Assembly (NCBI RefSeq): GCF_014356525.2
Contig: NC_052507.1
Span: 57,699,362 to 57,763,361, forward strand
Length of the DNA: 64,000 nucleotides
Reading direction: 5' to 3'
Origin: Nilaparvata lugens
Lineage: Eukaryota; Arthropoda; Insecta; Hemiptera; Delphacidae
Part shown: positions 1 through 12,800 of the stretch, piece by piece
Layout: each line of letters begins with the position of its first letter
Position numbering within the stretch: the stretch's first letter is position 1
Notes under the pieces: model-generated
What the model was told of the DNA's origin: nothing
Databases searched by the model: none
What the model saw: only the letters and a program-made list of their open reading frames with translations
Position numbers and translations under genes: made by a program

Positions 1-2799
1 CCTGCTCCCTCATTGCTTAGCTTGGGATTGATTGAATTTTCGGTATATGGACTCCTTGTTGTTGATATAACAACTACAGAGGTACGAATTCGCAAAATGA
101 AGGTGAATTAATTTTTCATCTTCGTTATTCACAAGCAAGCCTGATTTTTGTATGGAGAGCTTATCACTTATCTATTGCTATCACCAAACAAATGGATTAA
201 TGGGATGGAATAATACTCCAAAACTTTGTATCTATGCTGAAATCTCTATTCCTGTATTCTATTGTCTTCTTTAATATCCAAGATTTGATTACCTGATGCA
301 GTAGGTATTGCATTTTCACATTCACAACATTATTTGAATTTCTAATAAGAAAATGGATCTCATTAATTTATAATAAGTTTTTCGAAGGTTTCTCTCCTTT
401 TAAAATTTTGAAATCACAATAGAATTGATAAAATACACTGCAATCTTCTTTATATCTTCTACAATTACAAGAGGTACATGTTCTCAAAAGTTGTATAACA
501 TTTTCACCTTCATACCAGTATTCCTATAATGTTGTAAATGTGAGAATCTCATAGAAAAATACACTCAAAAATACATGAGAATAACCGACTAGACTACTTT
601 CGTCAACAGATTTACCGATAACATCCTTCTAGTCATTGCACCTATTGCTTGCAAAAGGGATCATCCGTACCAGTTGGATTATTGAATAATTTGACAGCAT
701 TGACAAAAAACTTTATGTTCTCAAAGAATCACATGGATTCATCAAAGCATCTATCGTACGTGAAAGGGTAATGTTTTCGGCATTGTCAAACCGTATCTGT
801 TAGATGAATTGGGAAAAGCTCGAAATAAATGAAAAAATTCAAACGATACATTAATTATTCGACAATTACGAAAGATGCATGCCAGCAAACGTGATCCTAC
901 AATTCAATTTCAATAATAAATTTTGATAAGATCCATTGTACTGTTCTCATTGTTTGCAGTATTGTCGTACCATATACGTCGTTTGTTATTGTTGGGGTGC
1001 CCATAGCATTACAGTAATTGCACGCTGCAGGATTTAACAATGGCCGAATTACATGCTCCACCAGCTGAGCATATTACATGCAGCCAGGCATGTGTCAATT
1101 GCCAAACCCAGCAACTAATTCCGTATTAACCCTGAACCCCAAACAGCTCTGTTGGTCAAAATGGAGGATGCAGATCCTTGGAATATCTTCTGATGAGAAT
1201 GGAGTTAATGGACAATACAAGAACATGCTGAACATACGCGTAATATAGTACGCAGAATTTACTACTTACCTTCATTATTATTATCCATCAGATAATAATC
1301 TCCATCAGATTATAGTAATTATATCCATATTATAAGTACGTATTATATTCTTTAAAAATAAGAAAGAGAGTGAAATCGGCATTGCATCGAAAAGGTGGAC
1401 GGATAAATTGATTTTGAACTTTTCCAGGTATTGTGATCTTTTCACGTTCAATAAAACCTCTGATAAACAAGATACATCTGCTACTACAAGGGTTCCCGGT
1501 TCCTCTATTATACCGCTTTGAATGGATCGATATTTTTCAATACGATCTCGAAGCTGCAAAGTAATTGCCACCTAGTCGTAGTACAAGTAGTCATCATTGA
1601 GAAGTTCTCAAGAGAACATTCAGAATAGAATAATTGGAAGAGTTTGATACATGGAATAGATTAAGCTTCATCACCTCGAAATATTTGAAGCTTCAATAGG
1701 ATGGTAGAAGGTCTAATGTAATAAAACACCATTTACATGAAAACATTTAAGCAATATATTCAAGAAACATATTACTATCTTCTGAGTTATCCTCCTATTT
1801 TGGGTCATTACCCTCTTTCTATTTAAAAATATAGGCCAACTCACAATATTATGTACAATATTTAGAATAGCACTACTTTAGTCTTCACATCATTTTAAAT
1901 GCTATATTGAATTCATACAATACATGCTAACTTATTTAATTTCCAGATAGAGTCAACATCTTAAGAGATTATGCGAGATCAATATTTATAATTCATCACG
2001 ATTTTAATACTATATACAGAAAATATACAAAAGGCTCTTATCAGTTAAGATCTACTCTAAAATCAGCATCTGTTCAATAATACATGTAAAAATACATTAG
2101 GCTTTGGGTAAATCGCATATTATTGACGTAAGTAGAGGATTCGCTTTATCTAATATTTTTACAGAGATTTGAAAGTTTAGTATAATTATACAACAGTACA
2201 ATATTCTATAATCTTTGGTAGAAGCTGAAACGAAATATGTTGACATGATTTCAAGTTCTTATAATACCTACTATACTACTAAATTGCAATAGAAAATAGT
2301 TATCTATTTACTCGAAATTTCAATCATCTCAATGATAATCAGAAGATGTCTTTCATCTGAAATCAGTACTGTATTTATATTATATCTAATACTGTATTTT
2401 GTCTTCTTGATAATACTGTTTATAAGTAGGATAGTTATTGTTTGGAAAATCAGTTAATCATAAAATTGACTGGAATTGACTTTTTTCTATCTTAGCTCCA
2501 ATCTGATAGGAAGTCACATAATTATCATATAGTGAAGAATATTCATTATTAACACTGAAATGCAACTATTATAATATAATAATTACGACTAGAATTCCAG
2601 GTTTAATCATTATTTATATTCCTCATTCTATTCCTGTGGATAATCAATCTTCAATTTTATCCCTGTGATTGAAAAATCAATCTTTTACTTTATACCACTA
2701 GTCTTCTTTTCTTGGAACCGGTACTACCTCGTTCTTCACCAAGGCTAGCGTTATAGATTGATCTATTAGCTTTCATTTTACACTAGTCTAAAACTGAAT
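1..2799. other. AT-rich sequence without recognised genes
   Basis: No coding exon, RNA gene or complete repeat is recognised. The longest reading frame, 1571-1305 on the minus strand (88 codons), has no recognisable domain. A TTTGCAG acceptor-like word just inside it could make it an exon of an unseen gene, but nothing else supports that. Confidence 0.4.
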
Positions 2800-3779
2800 A
2801 GGCTATTTATTTGACCTTGCTTCACAAATGATAATGGTCAGATCTGATAACCTTGATTTCACACTATTTATTGAGTTTCAAATATGATGTTGAAATGATA
2901 ACAGAATGATCTACTAACCTTGATGCCTATTGTTCCATTCAGGATTTAGTCCATCTCAGTAGGTTCCATTTGCATGACTCAAAATTCTACATATATTAAG
3001 AGCTGTTTGTAGTACAGATATCGTGGAATTTTTTTCATAATAAAATTCAGCGCTAAAAGCTCTGTAAACCTTTCATGTCGATAAGACAATAAATTTTTAA
3101 ACGTTTATAGAAGAGTAAATTTTATGTTAGTTCGATGATCGGTGCTGGTGCCGTATGAGTGGTGCTGGTATTGTACTCTCGTTGGTGACTCATCTTCTTT
3201 ATCGAAATCCATCTTAAAACTTGAGGAGTTAACGTTCCTTCAGTGTGCATGCTTACAAGAGACTGTCACATGGTAGTGGCATCTTGTAACTGTGTTTCAT
3301 AAGCGTTTCTCTGGTGTGCACCGTGCCTTACGATTGCTCAAGCCAGTTATGCACGTAGTTCTTTTACTTCAAGCTATGAGGAGCAAAAGTCTCGCTGTTC
3401 AAACTCATATATTTTTCCAGTGCTAATTCAAGAGTTTCCACATAGTCATAAAAGATACAATAGCATTGACGGTTCGAAATTCTGTACTCACTTGTACACA
3501 AACAAAACTTGTTATTCGTGTATGCTCATTCTATGGTACTATTTGGGTTTCCTTCAATTATTCTCATTCACGAACCAACCAAACCCGATCCATAGACAAA
3601 GTGTTGCTTGAAGAAGTAGCATACCGTACTACACAGGATTCTTTCTATCATTCTCATTCATGAAACTATAATCAGACCCGATCGACGGACAAAGTGTTAG
3701 TAGAGTAAGTGCTACTTGGGTAATGCCTGGCACTCAAGGCCGTGTTGGGTGACAAGGTCATCGGAGATGGACTCAACTG
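2800..3779 (-). other. Presumed 3' UTR and downstream flank of the GPCR gene
   Basis: This follows the receptor stop codon on the minus strand. It contains a two-copy imperfect 90-bp tandem repeat (3536-3715) and a segment near 3330-3370 resembling the loop of the foldback at 19884-20342. Possible minus-strand AATAAA signals (TTTATT on plus) occur near 2806 and 2868. The polyadenylation site cannot be fixed from sequence. Confidence 0.35.
3536..3715 (+). repeat. Two-copy imperfect 90-bp tandem repeat
   Basis: The block beginning GTACTATTTGGG at 3536 is repeated as GTACTACACAGG at 3626. Shared inner words include ATTCTCATTCA, CCCGATC and GACAAAGTGTT. The short ORFs over it in two frames look incidental. 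Confidence 0.6.
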
Positions 3780-3853
3780 TCAGTCGGGCTGGTCCAAGGC
3801 CGTCTCAAGGTCGACTCCGATCACCTCCTTCACGGTTATCTCTGAACTTTCAC
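3780..3853 (-). CDS. GPCR terminal coding exon 6: last 24 codons
   Basis: Acceptor TTTTTGCCTACAG at 3854. The phase-1 base of exon 5 plus GT gives Gly355, followed by 23 residues rich in acidic and hydrophobic side chains (ESSEITVKEVIGVDLETALD, then QPD) and TGA at 3782-3780. Support is the exact phase match, the strong polypyrimidine-CAG acceptor and a GC-rich, coding-like composition in AT-rich surroundings. No conserved domain is expected in such a tail. Confidence 0.75.
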
Positions 3854-6800
3854 CTGTAGGCAAAAATCGAAACTAATCACTCAATCAATTTCCATCTCAC
3901 AATATGAGAAAATCTTTAACTGATAAGTTTTTCGTCATAGTTTTTAAAAATATGGTTGAATCAATGGATGAGCGAATATGGGGAGATTCACTTAAAAACA
4001 GTCTCAGCATTCCTGATAATTGAAATTGGTCCATACAGACACGCGCCACAAACACGCGCATTTCACTTTTCATCAGCTAATGCTAAGCTTATTATATCTG
4101 TAATCTACTGTTTCTGTACAAGTATAGATATAATCAACTCATAGAAAACGAAATGCGCTTGTTCGTGGCGCGTAAGTATGTACTGACCTTCACACTCAAC
4201 CAATGCTGACAGTTTGGATCCAATATCACTGAAGAGTGATCGGAAGTCGCGGGTTTTTTTACAGATACAACAGGTGCCTCGCAATTTTTTCCCTTTTCTC
4301 CAAGTCTCATGTCCGGTTGCACAAAAGCCTGTTACATTTTAATCATGATTGAATGTTACGACCTACGAGAACCAATCAAAGAGGGCTTCATTTTTTTTAA
4401 AAAGGCTTCTCTGATCGTTTCTCGTGGTATTTGAATACGGTTGAAGTATAACAGGCTTTCCTGCTACCGAGCCCCATAATTAAGATTTTTCTGAAAAATA
4501 ATTATTAAAATAAAATTATTCTGAAAATAATTTATAAAATTATATATTCTTATGATAACCATGAATACAAACTCGTCTGGAGTCCAGTTACAGTGGCCAT
4601 ACTTTTAGAATAGAACGTTTTCTACATTCTTCAACAGCGAAGGCTGTTGAGTTATACTTACCGGTACCGGTACTATTCTTCTACTATTCTTACTATACTT
4701 AATGAATAGCTGAGCAAGTAGAATCTCACCATTGAAAACTCACTCATCGTCTTTTATTGAACGAGTATCGAGATGAGAATGGGAATATCTTAAAAGTACA
4801 GTTGTATGTTAGAAAGAGAAGGTTAATAAAAATTGATTGATCGAATATCCTTATTTTTCATCAATTGGGCATACTGAAAAACTAAGGAGGAAATTGAAAA
4901 TTTGGATTATGAAATCGAAGGAAAATTGTAGTGTCATGGTGAGCTGAGTGATTGTGAACATCTTCAGCAAAACTATTATATTCTCTATAATAATTATCAT
5001 TCTTATTTCTTATATTGTCAGCTTTATGGTGTTATCTTCAGGGCTACTTTATGAATTATTATTGTAATCAGATATTCTATATAGTCTGTTATGGTAGCCG
5101 AGAGACGATGTAAACGAACATGAGCGTGTGAGAGTGGGTCTTGGAGCAGCAAGACCCATTCACAGTGACAGTGACTACTCAACATCTTTGTCATAGACTC
5201 AACTGAACAATCACACAGTATATGCATGATAGTGAGAAGGAAAATATTGTGGACTTTCACGACTTTATAGTATTCATGAGTCCAACGATTGACAGCTGAT
5301 GAGAGTAATCACTTTTGAGAGAGATCATATACGCACACAAGAGCAAATACTATGTTATTCTGGTCTCTTCTTTCCAATAGTGATAATAGAGAGGAATGAA
5401 GGTATACTCCGCCGATAAACTTCTTGCCTAACTGCTCCGGTAAACCTATCTAGAAAACCTCTTCAGCAACACTCTTTAGTAAAGAGGGTAACCCTAACAG
5501 GGTAAACTTCTTTCGTAAACCTCATCGGTATACTACTTAACAAATCCTTGGAGGAAATATAATAGATTGATTGTAAAGTAGAGTCATAACAGAGATGGAA
5601 CAGAGATATAGCCTAACAGGTTATATAAGAGAGGAGATACTGTATAATAAATATGATAGATTGGTTATTCTATGGCAAAACATCTACGGAGAACTATCTA
5701 GATCAACCTCATTGGAAAATGTATTCAGTGAACCTCTCTTTGATAAGGTGTGCACAGACTCATGCGACACGAACACGCGGATTTCGCTTTTCATCAGCAG
5801 ATTATATATGTATTTTACTTTTCTGTACCAATACAAATATAATAGGCTTAGCATCAGCTGATAAAAAGTGAAATACGCGTGTACGTTGCGCAAAAATCTG
5901 TTTGCACCTTTAGGTGAGCCTCTGCCTGAAAAACCTATCCACTCACCAGGAGGCAAGAGCAGCGCTGTACACCTCATGGGCGACACGGCACACAGCCTCA
6001 CGTGCGACGCAAAACTGTTCAGTTCGGCGTGGTCGTGCGTGTGTGTGCGAGCATCTGGACAATATGGCGGCTGGTCGAAGCCCATCTTGCCCAACAGTTC
6101 CTCGAGGATGCGCTGCACGGCCGCACGCAGCTCTGAGTTGCGGTAGCCGTAGACCCACGGGTTGACCGCGCTGCTCGCAAAGATCGGAAGTGCCAGGTAG
6201 ACGCGGATCCACTTGGCCGAAACGCTCGTCCAACGGAACAGGTCTAGAAGGACGCAGGCCTGTGTGAAAATAATCGATTATTAAAAAATTTCATCTTTAT
6301 TTTTTTACAGAAATTTGTAGTTCATTCTGAGATTTTAAATCAAATCCTGAGCCTCGAATGTGAATTTGAAATTGATATTAGACTGTCAAATAAAAATTCG
6401 AAAATTTCAAAACCCTAAATTTTTTTCAATGGCTCTCACGACTCTTATATTCTTGTTTCTGGAAGGTTGATCCTTCTGCTGGTCTGATACCATTGTCCTA
6501 ACCAGTATTTCTATTATATTCTAATTACACATCCTATAGTGATGTGGAGGTGAATTTTGGTGTAATGTGGAATGAACAGTATTCTTTGGATTGCTGAGTT
6601 GCAGAACTAACTGGTTGAAAATTCTGTGTAAGTCAAATGTTTATCCATTTTATTTTTTATGATGAGAAATACATTCAAAATGAAGAAATAAATCCGACTA
6701 ATCACAACTAACTACTTCTTCTCTACTCTACCTCTTATTGAATAATTCCACACTTTCAACGATATTTTTGTAGGTAACAAAATCTCATGGATCTAGAATT

Positions 6801-9800
6801 AAACTATTAGGCTAAATTCTTAAAAAATGATTCTTTCATGAATATTGACAACAGTTATTTCTGCATCAAAAGTCAAAAGATTCCATGATTTTATAAAATA
6901 ATATCGATGAGAACAATTTATTTTATAATAATTATCGATGATAATATTGCTGATGATAAAATTAAAATTTCATTAGCAATCACAACCCAATTTGTAAACT
7001 CAACCATATCTAAAGTGGAATGAAATAATTTGAATAAAATGAGTTGTTATTGCTAGTAGAATAAACAGTAAGATCAGCTTAAAGTTAATGTTTTCCAATA
7101 CGAACCAAGAATTGAAACCTGGTCGTTAAAAAGACGAATCGCTCAGAGTTCATCATGGTAATATGTTGTTCATGTTAATTATCATGCTCATCCACACTCA
7201 TAATATTCCATAATTTGATAGCGATAAAAAACCTCATCAAAATTGTAATTTTGAAACATGTCACTTTCAAGTTAACAATGTGACAAGGAATAATCACTAT
7301 TCACAAGGTGAGCCGAGCAACAAACGAAGTTCCTTATGCATATTCATTGACCACCACAGAATACAAAACAGCCCTCTTTTATATCTCCCTCACCCTTCAA
7401 CCTCACTTTTATAACCTCTACTTTCTGTGGCAGAATAATCTACTGAGTGCCTCGTAAAAAAATCAGTACCTTCAATGTGCAAATTTAGCAGGAACCTAAT
7501 TAAACAGAAAAGGTGAAAATTTCCTGTTTACTTTTCCAACTTATACTCTCTTCCTTCTCTTTTCATCCTCTTTTTGAAAAGACCCTCCAATTTACCTAAT
7601 GAACAAGTCGGATATGCTTTGACAATTTGCAGTAGATTGCTTTGGAAGTTGATGTGAAAGGATATGATCTTTTGATGAAGATGTTCAAGGTGATAACAAT
7701 GTTGAAGAGATTGATTGTCTCTGTTGATGAGAAAGCTGGTTCTTATCAAAGTTCTTTGAGGCATGTGAATATTTTAACACCTGAAATGAGGCGAGACGTT
7801 GTAAATGTGAATTACTTTGTGGAGAGAAGAAATTTAACTTTCCCAACTGTATTTCAAGTAGGACTTGAAATGTTTCTGGTTATAATATTGCTAATATCGA
7901 AATATCATTAAAATGAGGATTACTCTGGAAACTCAATAAGTACTATTATATTTGAAAAGATCTTGTTAGTGACTTCTTTTGTTGATCTTTGAAACGCCTC
8001 ATATCTTATTGCTTTCATATTGCTGATTATGGAACGCGGAATATCTCAATACCGTACCTGTAATAATACTCCTTTTTTCTTCATCAGTAACAGAAGATCC
8101 AGATAAATTATTATGAATATAGCTTGTGAACACTAAAATTTCAGGAAAAGGAGTTATCAAGTCCAAAATCTATCAAAATTTGATAGAAACAAATAATGAA
8201 ACTAATAACTACTTTATTTTGGAATCATATATTTAGGGCCGGTTTCCGAGCTCGGGATTTAGCTAAGTTCTGGACTTTAACTGGCTTTAAACTCTGGAGT
8301 CAGAAAATTGGCTTTCCGAATCAGAGCGTTAATGTAGTCGAGGACTTGAATAGACCCTGGAGTTTAGAGATCACATTAGACTCTGGAGTTTATAATTTCG
8401 CTTTCTGAGTGGAGGGCTTATAAGTCCAGGATTTGAATTAGATTCTCACCTCTTTCCGAGTCAAGGATTTATCAAAAATCTTTAAGTCCAGAACTTAGAA
8501 CAGCGTGATTTTAAACTCTCGACTGAGGTAGGTTTTATTGCCTTGGAATTCTATCTCACAATGTGGATGTTATTAATCAATGTCATATTCAGCATATTAA
8601 TAATAAAAATATAACAATAATAAATTATCATTTCAGTTCTTTTTCAAAACAAATACGTTTTCCAACTCAATAGCCTACTGAAATTTTTATTCCAAAACCA
8701 CTGGTTAGGATCAAAGATCAATAATAGCATCACGTAAAATGAAATGTTTATTCATTCATGTTTCAAAAAGTTAGGTTTTGCTTTGAATAAAACCTACAAA
8801 GAAATCGAAACGTATTATAACAAAATTATTGTTACAAAATAGTTTGGAGAGCATGCTCATTTGAATTAGCCCGCTTTAATCAGCTGTTCTCTGTTCTGCT
8901 ATAATGCCAACAATAAAACAGTATAATATTGGCAATTTCCCACATGATTATCTCTTCAAGTCCTGGACTCAAGTCGAGAATCTGGAGTTTAGAAGATAAA
9001 CACATGACTCAGAAAGTCGATTTAGACCCGAGCGCTTATTTCAGACCTAGACTCTGCAAGTCCAGAACTTGGATCCCGTGCTCGTAACATCCCTTATAAA
9101 TCCCGAGCTCGGAAACCGGCCCTAAATATAACCGAAGAGCTAGGATTATTTTTCACCTGAAACGGGGTCCATAGAAATATGAATAGTCCAACAGTGATAG
9201 CCAGTGTCTGGCCGTATCTGGTATGAGCGCCATCTTGCTGCTGTCGCAGTGAAACCTCGACGGTGTAGATCGCTCTGGCATGGTATCTGGCCACTATGTA
9301 GATGTAACAGTAGCAGCCTGTCAACAAAACATTGAAAAGTCACCTTCATGGAAAGAAAGAGAAATATTGTGAAGGAGGAGAATCAGAAGTTGAATGAGAA
9401 GGAAAAAAGAAGAAGAAAGTGAAAGAGAGAAAGAAGAGTGTGAAGTAGAATAGAATGTTTTTTTGAGGTGGCGCGGAGTTTGGACAATGATGTCTAAGTA
9501 TAACAATGATAAGGTAATCAAGTATAACAATGATAAGGAAAAATAATCAGGTTGTTGTGGCAGAGCGGTTGTGAAGAGGAAAAGGATGAGGTGGAGAAGA
9601 AGATAAAGGTGAAAAAGAAGAAGAAAGTGAAAGAGAGAAAGAAGAGTGTGAAGTAGAATAGAATGTTTTTTTGAGGTGGCGCGGAGATTGGACAATGATG
9701 TCTAAGTATAACAATGATAAGGAAAAATAATCAGGTTGTTGTGGCAGAGCGGTTGTGAAGAGGAAAAGGATGAGGTGGAGAAGAAGATAAAGGTGAAAAA

Positions 9801-12800
9801 GAAGAAGAAGGAGAAGAAGAGAAAAAGAGGTAGAAGAGGGAATAGGATGGGCAGGAGGAGAGGAAACTGACGTGAATAAAAGCGGACAAAGAGGAGGATG
9901 AATGAGAAAAGTAGAAGAACAACATAAAAAGGGAGAAAAATGCAGAAGAGATAAAAGGGGGAAAAGAGGAAGGATCGAGGTAGGAAGAGGAAGAGGAAAA
10001 GGAAGAGGTAGGAGAAGGAGGAGGAAGAGTGGAAGAAGAATAACAAGAAGAAGGAAAATCAAGGAGGAGAAGAAGAAATAAAAGAGGGAATAAGAAGAAC
10101 AAGAACAAGAATATCAATGAGGTGTTGGTGGAGAAGAAAAAGAAACAAGACTAAAAGGAGTAGCGGCAAAAAAAGAGACGGAGAGTAGAAGAATAGAGAG
10201 AGGTGAATGAATAAAAGGGGGAGAAAAACTCCAAAGAAGAGGAGAGAATACTCAAGAAAACGGAGAAAGAATATTGATAGATCAGGTCGAAAAAGAGGAA
10301 GAATAAGTAGAAGATGATGAGAGGTGTAAATGGAAAAAAGTCAAGTTTAGAAAAAAGTAAGTAAAACATTGAAGAACAATGCGTTGGCTAATTGAATATC
10401 ACAGCTGGTAATAAAGTATTATCCAATGTAGGTTACCTAAAATACATACATACCCACAACACCCTGTATTCTAGGTACCTTGGTATTATCCAAGTTTCCA
10501 ATTTACTTTTCTTATCGATTAACTTCTCTTATAAATTTACATCTAGGGTAAACTAGCCCATGTTGGGACACCAAAATTCAAACAGCTAAAACTTAAAAAT
10601 ATCAATAAATTCTTAATTTTTCAATTTTATATTTATTTTATTTGCTTACACTTTCATCCTTGAGGATATCAACTGCATTGATTGTCAATTGATTTTTTTT
10701 TCATTGCAGAAACAATTTTTTTTGGGAGTGTCCCAACCTGGGCTTGAGATCGACCACGATGGGACACCCAATTTATCCCAGAAAAGAACTAATTCTGTTG
10801 GGAAAAAATAAACATTTTTAATATTTTGAGTTAAATTGAATAGAGAGCTAGACATGGATGCATAGATAGAATAAGAAACGAACTCAATATTGTGAAGTTT
10901 GATCTCAAATTGTGTTTGAATTGGGCTAGCTCTGAACCTACATTACAGGCTATAATCATTTATATCATATTTATTTAATTGATATGTAGCCTACTTTAAT
11001 AAATAAGATTCAGAAGCAATGTTCATCGTTATGATATGAGCATATAATGATTGCGGTGTCCCAATAAATGGGCTGTCCCAAGGTGAGCAGATGGTCATGT
11101 CTTCGATTTAGACGAATAACTGGATTAAATAAGAGTACAATAATGTTCTATGTGTCAAAATATTCATAAATAATACAGAATCCTTATTAGCTGTGAGACT
11201 TAACTTATCTTGAATGTATAAATTATTATTTAACGAAAATCATAATAAAATGCTGTAAATCACCCCGAAGACTTCTGCTACTGCAGACATTGACAACAGG
11301 GTTAACAGCTAGAAGGAAATTCGATGAGAACTACTATCCAAAAATTATTTGCCAGCCCGGGAATCGAACCCGGTACCTCCTAATTGCCAGTCAGGAATGC
11401 TTACCCTTACACCAAACTGACAATCTCTAGATAGCAGCGTTCATTTTATACGAAGTCATAGGGGCCAACCAGTTTACAGTTGGAATTGAATAGAGATTGC
11501 ATTTATTCAAATGCTAATTAATGTATAATTATTATTTAACGAAAATCCTAATTAAATGCTGTAAATGGCCGTTACTTCGTATAAAATGAGCGCTGCTATC
11601 CAGAGATTGTCAGTTTGGTGTAAGGGTAAGCATTCCTGACTGGCAATTAGGAGGTACCGCGTTCGATTCCCGGGATGGCGAGTAATTTTTGGATAGTAGT
11701 TCTCATCGGATCTCCATCTAGCTGTTGACCCTGTTGTCAATGTCTGCAGTAGCAGAAGTCTCCGGGGTGATTTATAGCATTTAATTAGGATTTTCGTTAA
11801 ATAATAATTATACATTAATTAGCATTTGAATAAATGCAATCTCTATTTAATTCCATCTGTAAACTGGTTGGCCGTTATCTTGAATGGTGGATTTTTAGAG
11901 TGAAAATTGAAATTTTTCTACCTCAAGAAAAACTTCAAGGCTACAGAGATATGTATTTAATTTTTTAACGACTGGTGCAACAACTGAAATTATTTTATCT
12001 TAAATTAGGATATGAACAGCTGATTAAACAACGCAGTTTTTGCCAACCTAACACTAATTTCTCACAACTTGAAGTGTCCCAACGTGGGATTGTCCCAACG
12101 TGGGCTAGTTTTCTAATTTACATCTCTCTACACCCAATTTAGATGTAAATTGACATCTACTCATCTTATAAATTTTATCATTTTACATTTCCTCCACCTA
12201 CTGTCTAAAGTACTTACTTCATTCCCTGGAACATAATACTAAAGTGTCACTTTTTCGCTCTTGGTACTAAAAAGCAGAAAAACTCCCTAGGGAGGAAAAG
12301 TAACTCCATTTAAATAACATGGAAAGCATCACTATTTTAAAAACGTACACTTGAAATACATGTGGGTTAGAAATGGGTTAGAAGGTCTAAGCTCAGATGA
12401 GGAAGCATATAGAGTAGTCATTAAACCAACTAAATTCAATACCTCAACGCTCAACCAGACATTTAATCAATATATGAAATTTATGTTTGTATGCTAAAAT
12501 TATTACAAACTTCATATCACTATACTAAAGAAATGTATAAAAGTTTTTTTTATTTCACGTTATTCAAAATACCAGTCAAACAATATTCCTCATTAACTCA
12601 TCAAATTTCAAACGGGAACTTCATCATAGCTGTAGCTGTGGCAGCCATTGTTGTTACAACTTTTACCGACAATAGCGCATAGCGCTGTCGGCGGAGAACT
12701 GTGATTACAAGCCAGATGTTTCTGTTTACTTTTTAGATTATATTGTAACACATTGTTTGGTCAAGTACGTTTTTAAAAATTATTTTATTTGCAGTTTTTA

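Larger units (their letters stand above)
10545..12114. mobile_element. TIR transposon flanked by 11-bp direct repeats
   Basis: The sequence AATTTACATCT occurs at 10534-10544 and again at 12115-12125. Just inside are inverted termini AAACTAGCCCATGTTGGGAC and its near complement ending GGGCTAGTTTTCT. Internal words such as TGTCCCAACGTGGG recur near both ends. No transposase ORF is visible. Part or all of the direct repeat would be the target-site duplication; 9-11 bp would suggest a Mutator-like element (inference). The inverted tRNA-headed repeat pair is nested inside. Confidence 0.75.

Noticed and set aside
1305..1571. 88-codon minus-strand ORF with non-repetitive composition
   Set aside because: No recognisable domain, no partner exon and no conserved motif; an internal acceptor-like TTTGCAG is not enough to call a gene.
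5024..5260. Minus-strand ORF considered as the receptor's last exon
   Set aside because: Its acceptor is weaker and the exon at 3853-3780 fits the intron phase exactly and ends in a stop, with a better acceptor.
9094..9156. C-terminal extension of the receptor exon 4 frame
   Set aside because: Comes from intron and transposon terminus after a good GT donor.
9321..10117. Leu/Ser/Phe-rich minus-strand ORFs up to 171 codons
   Set aside because: They lie in the purine-rich tract and overlap each other in several frames; low complexity.
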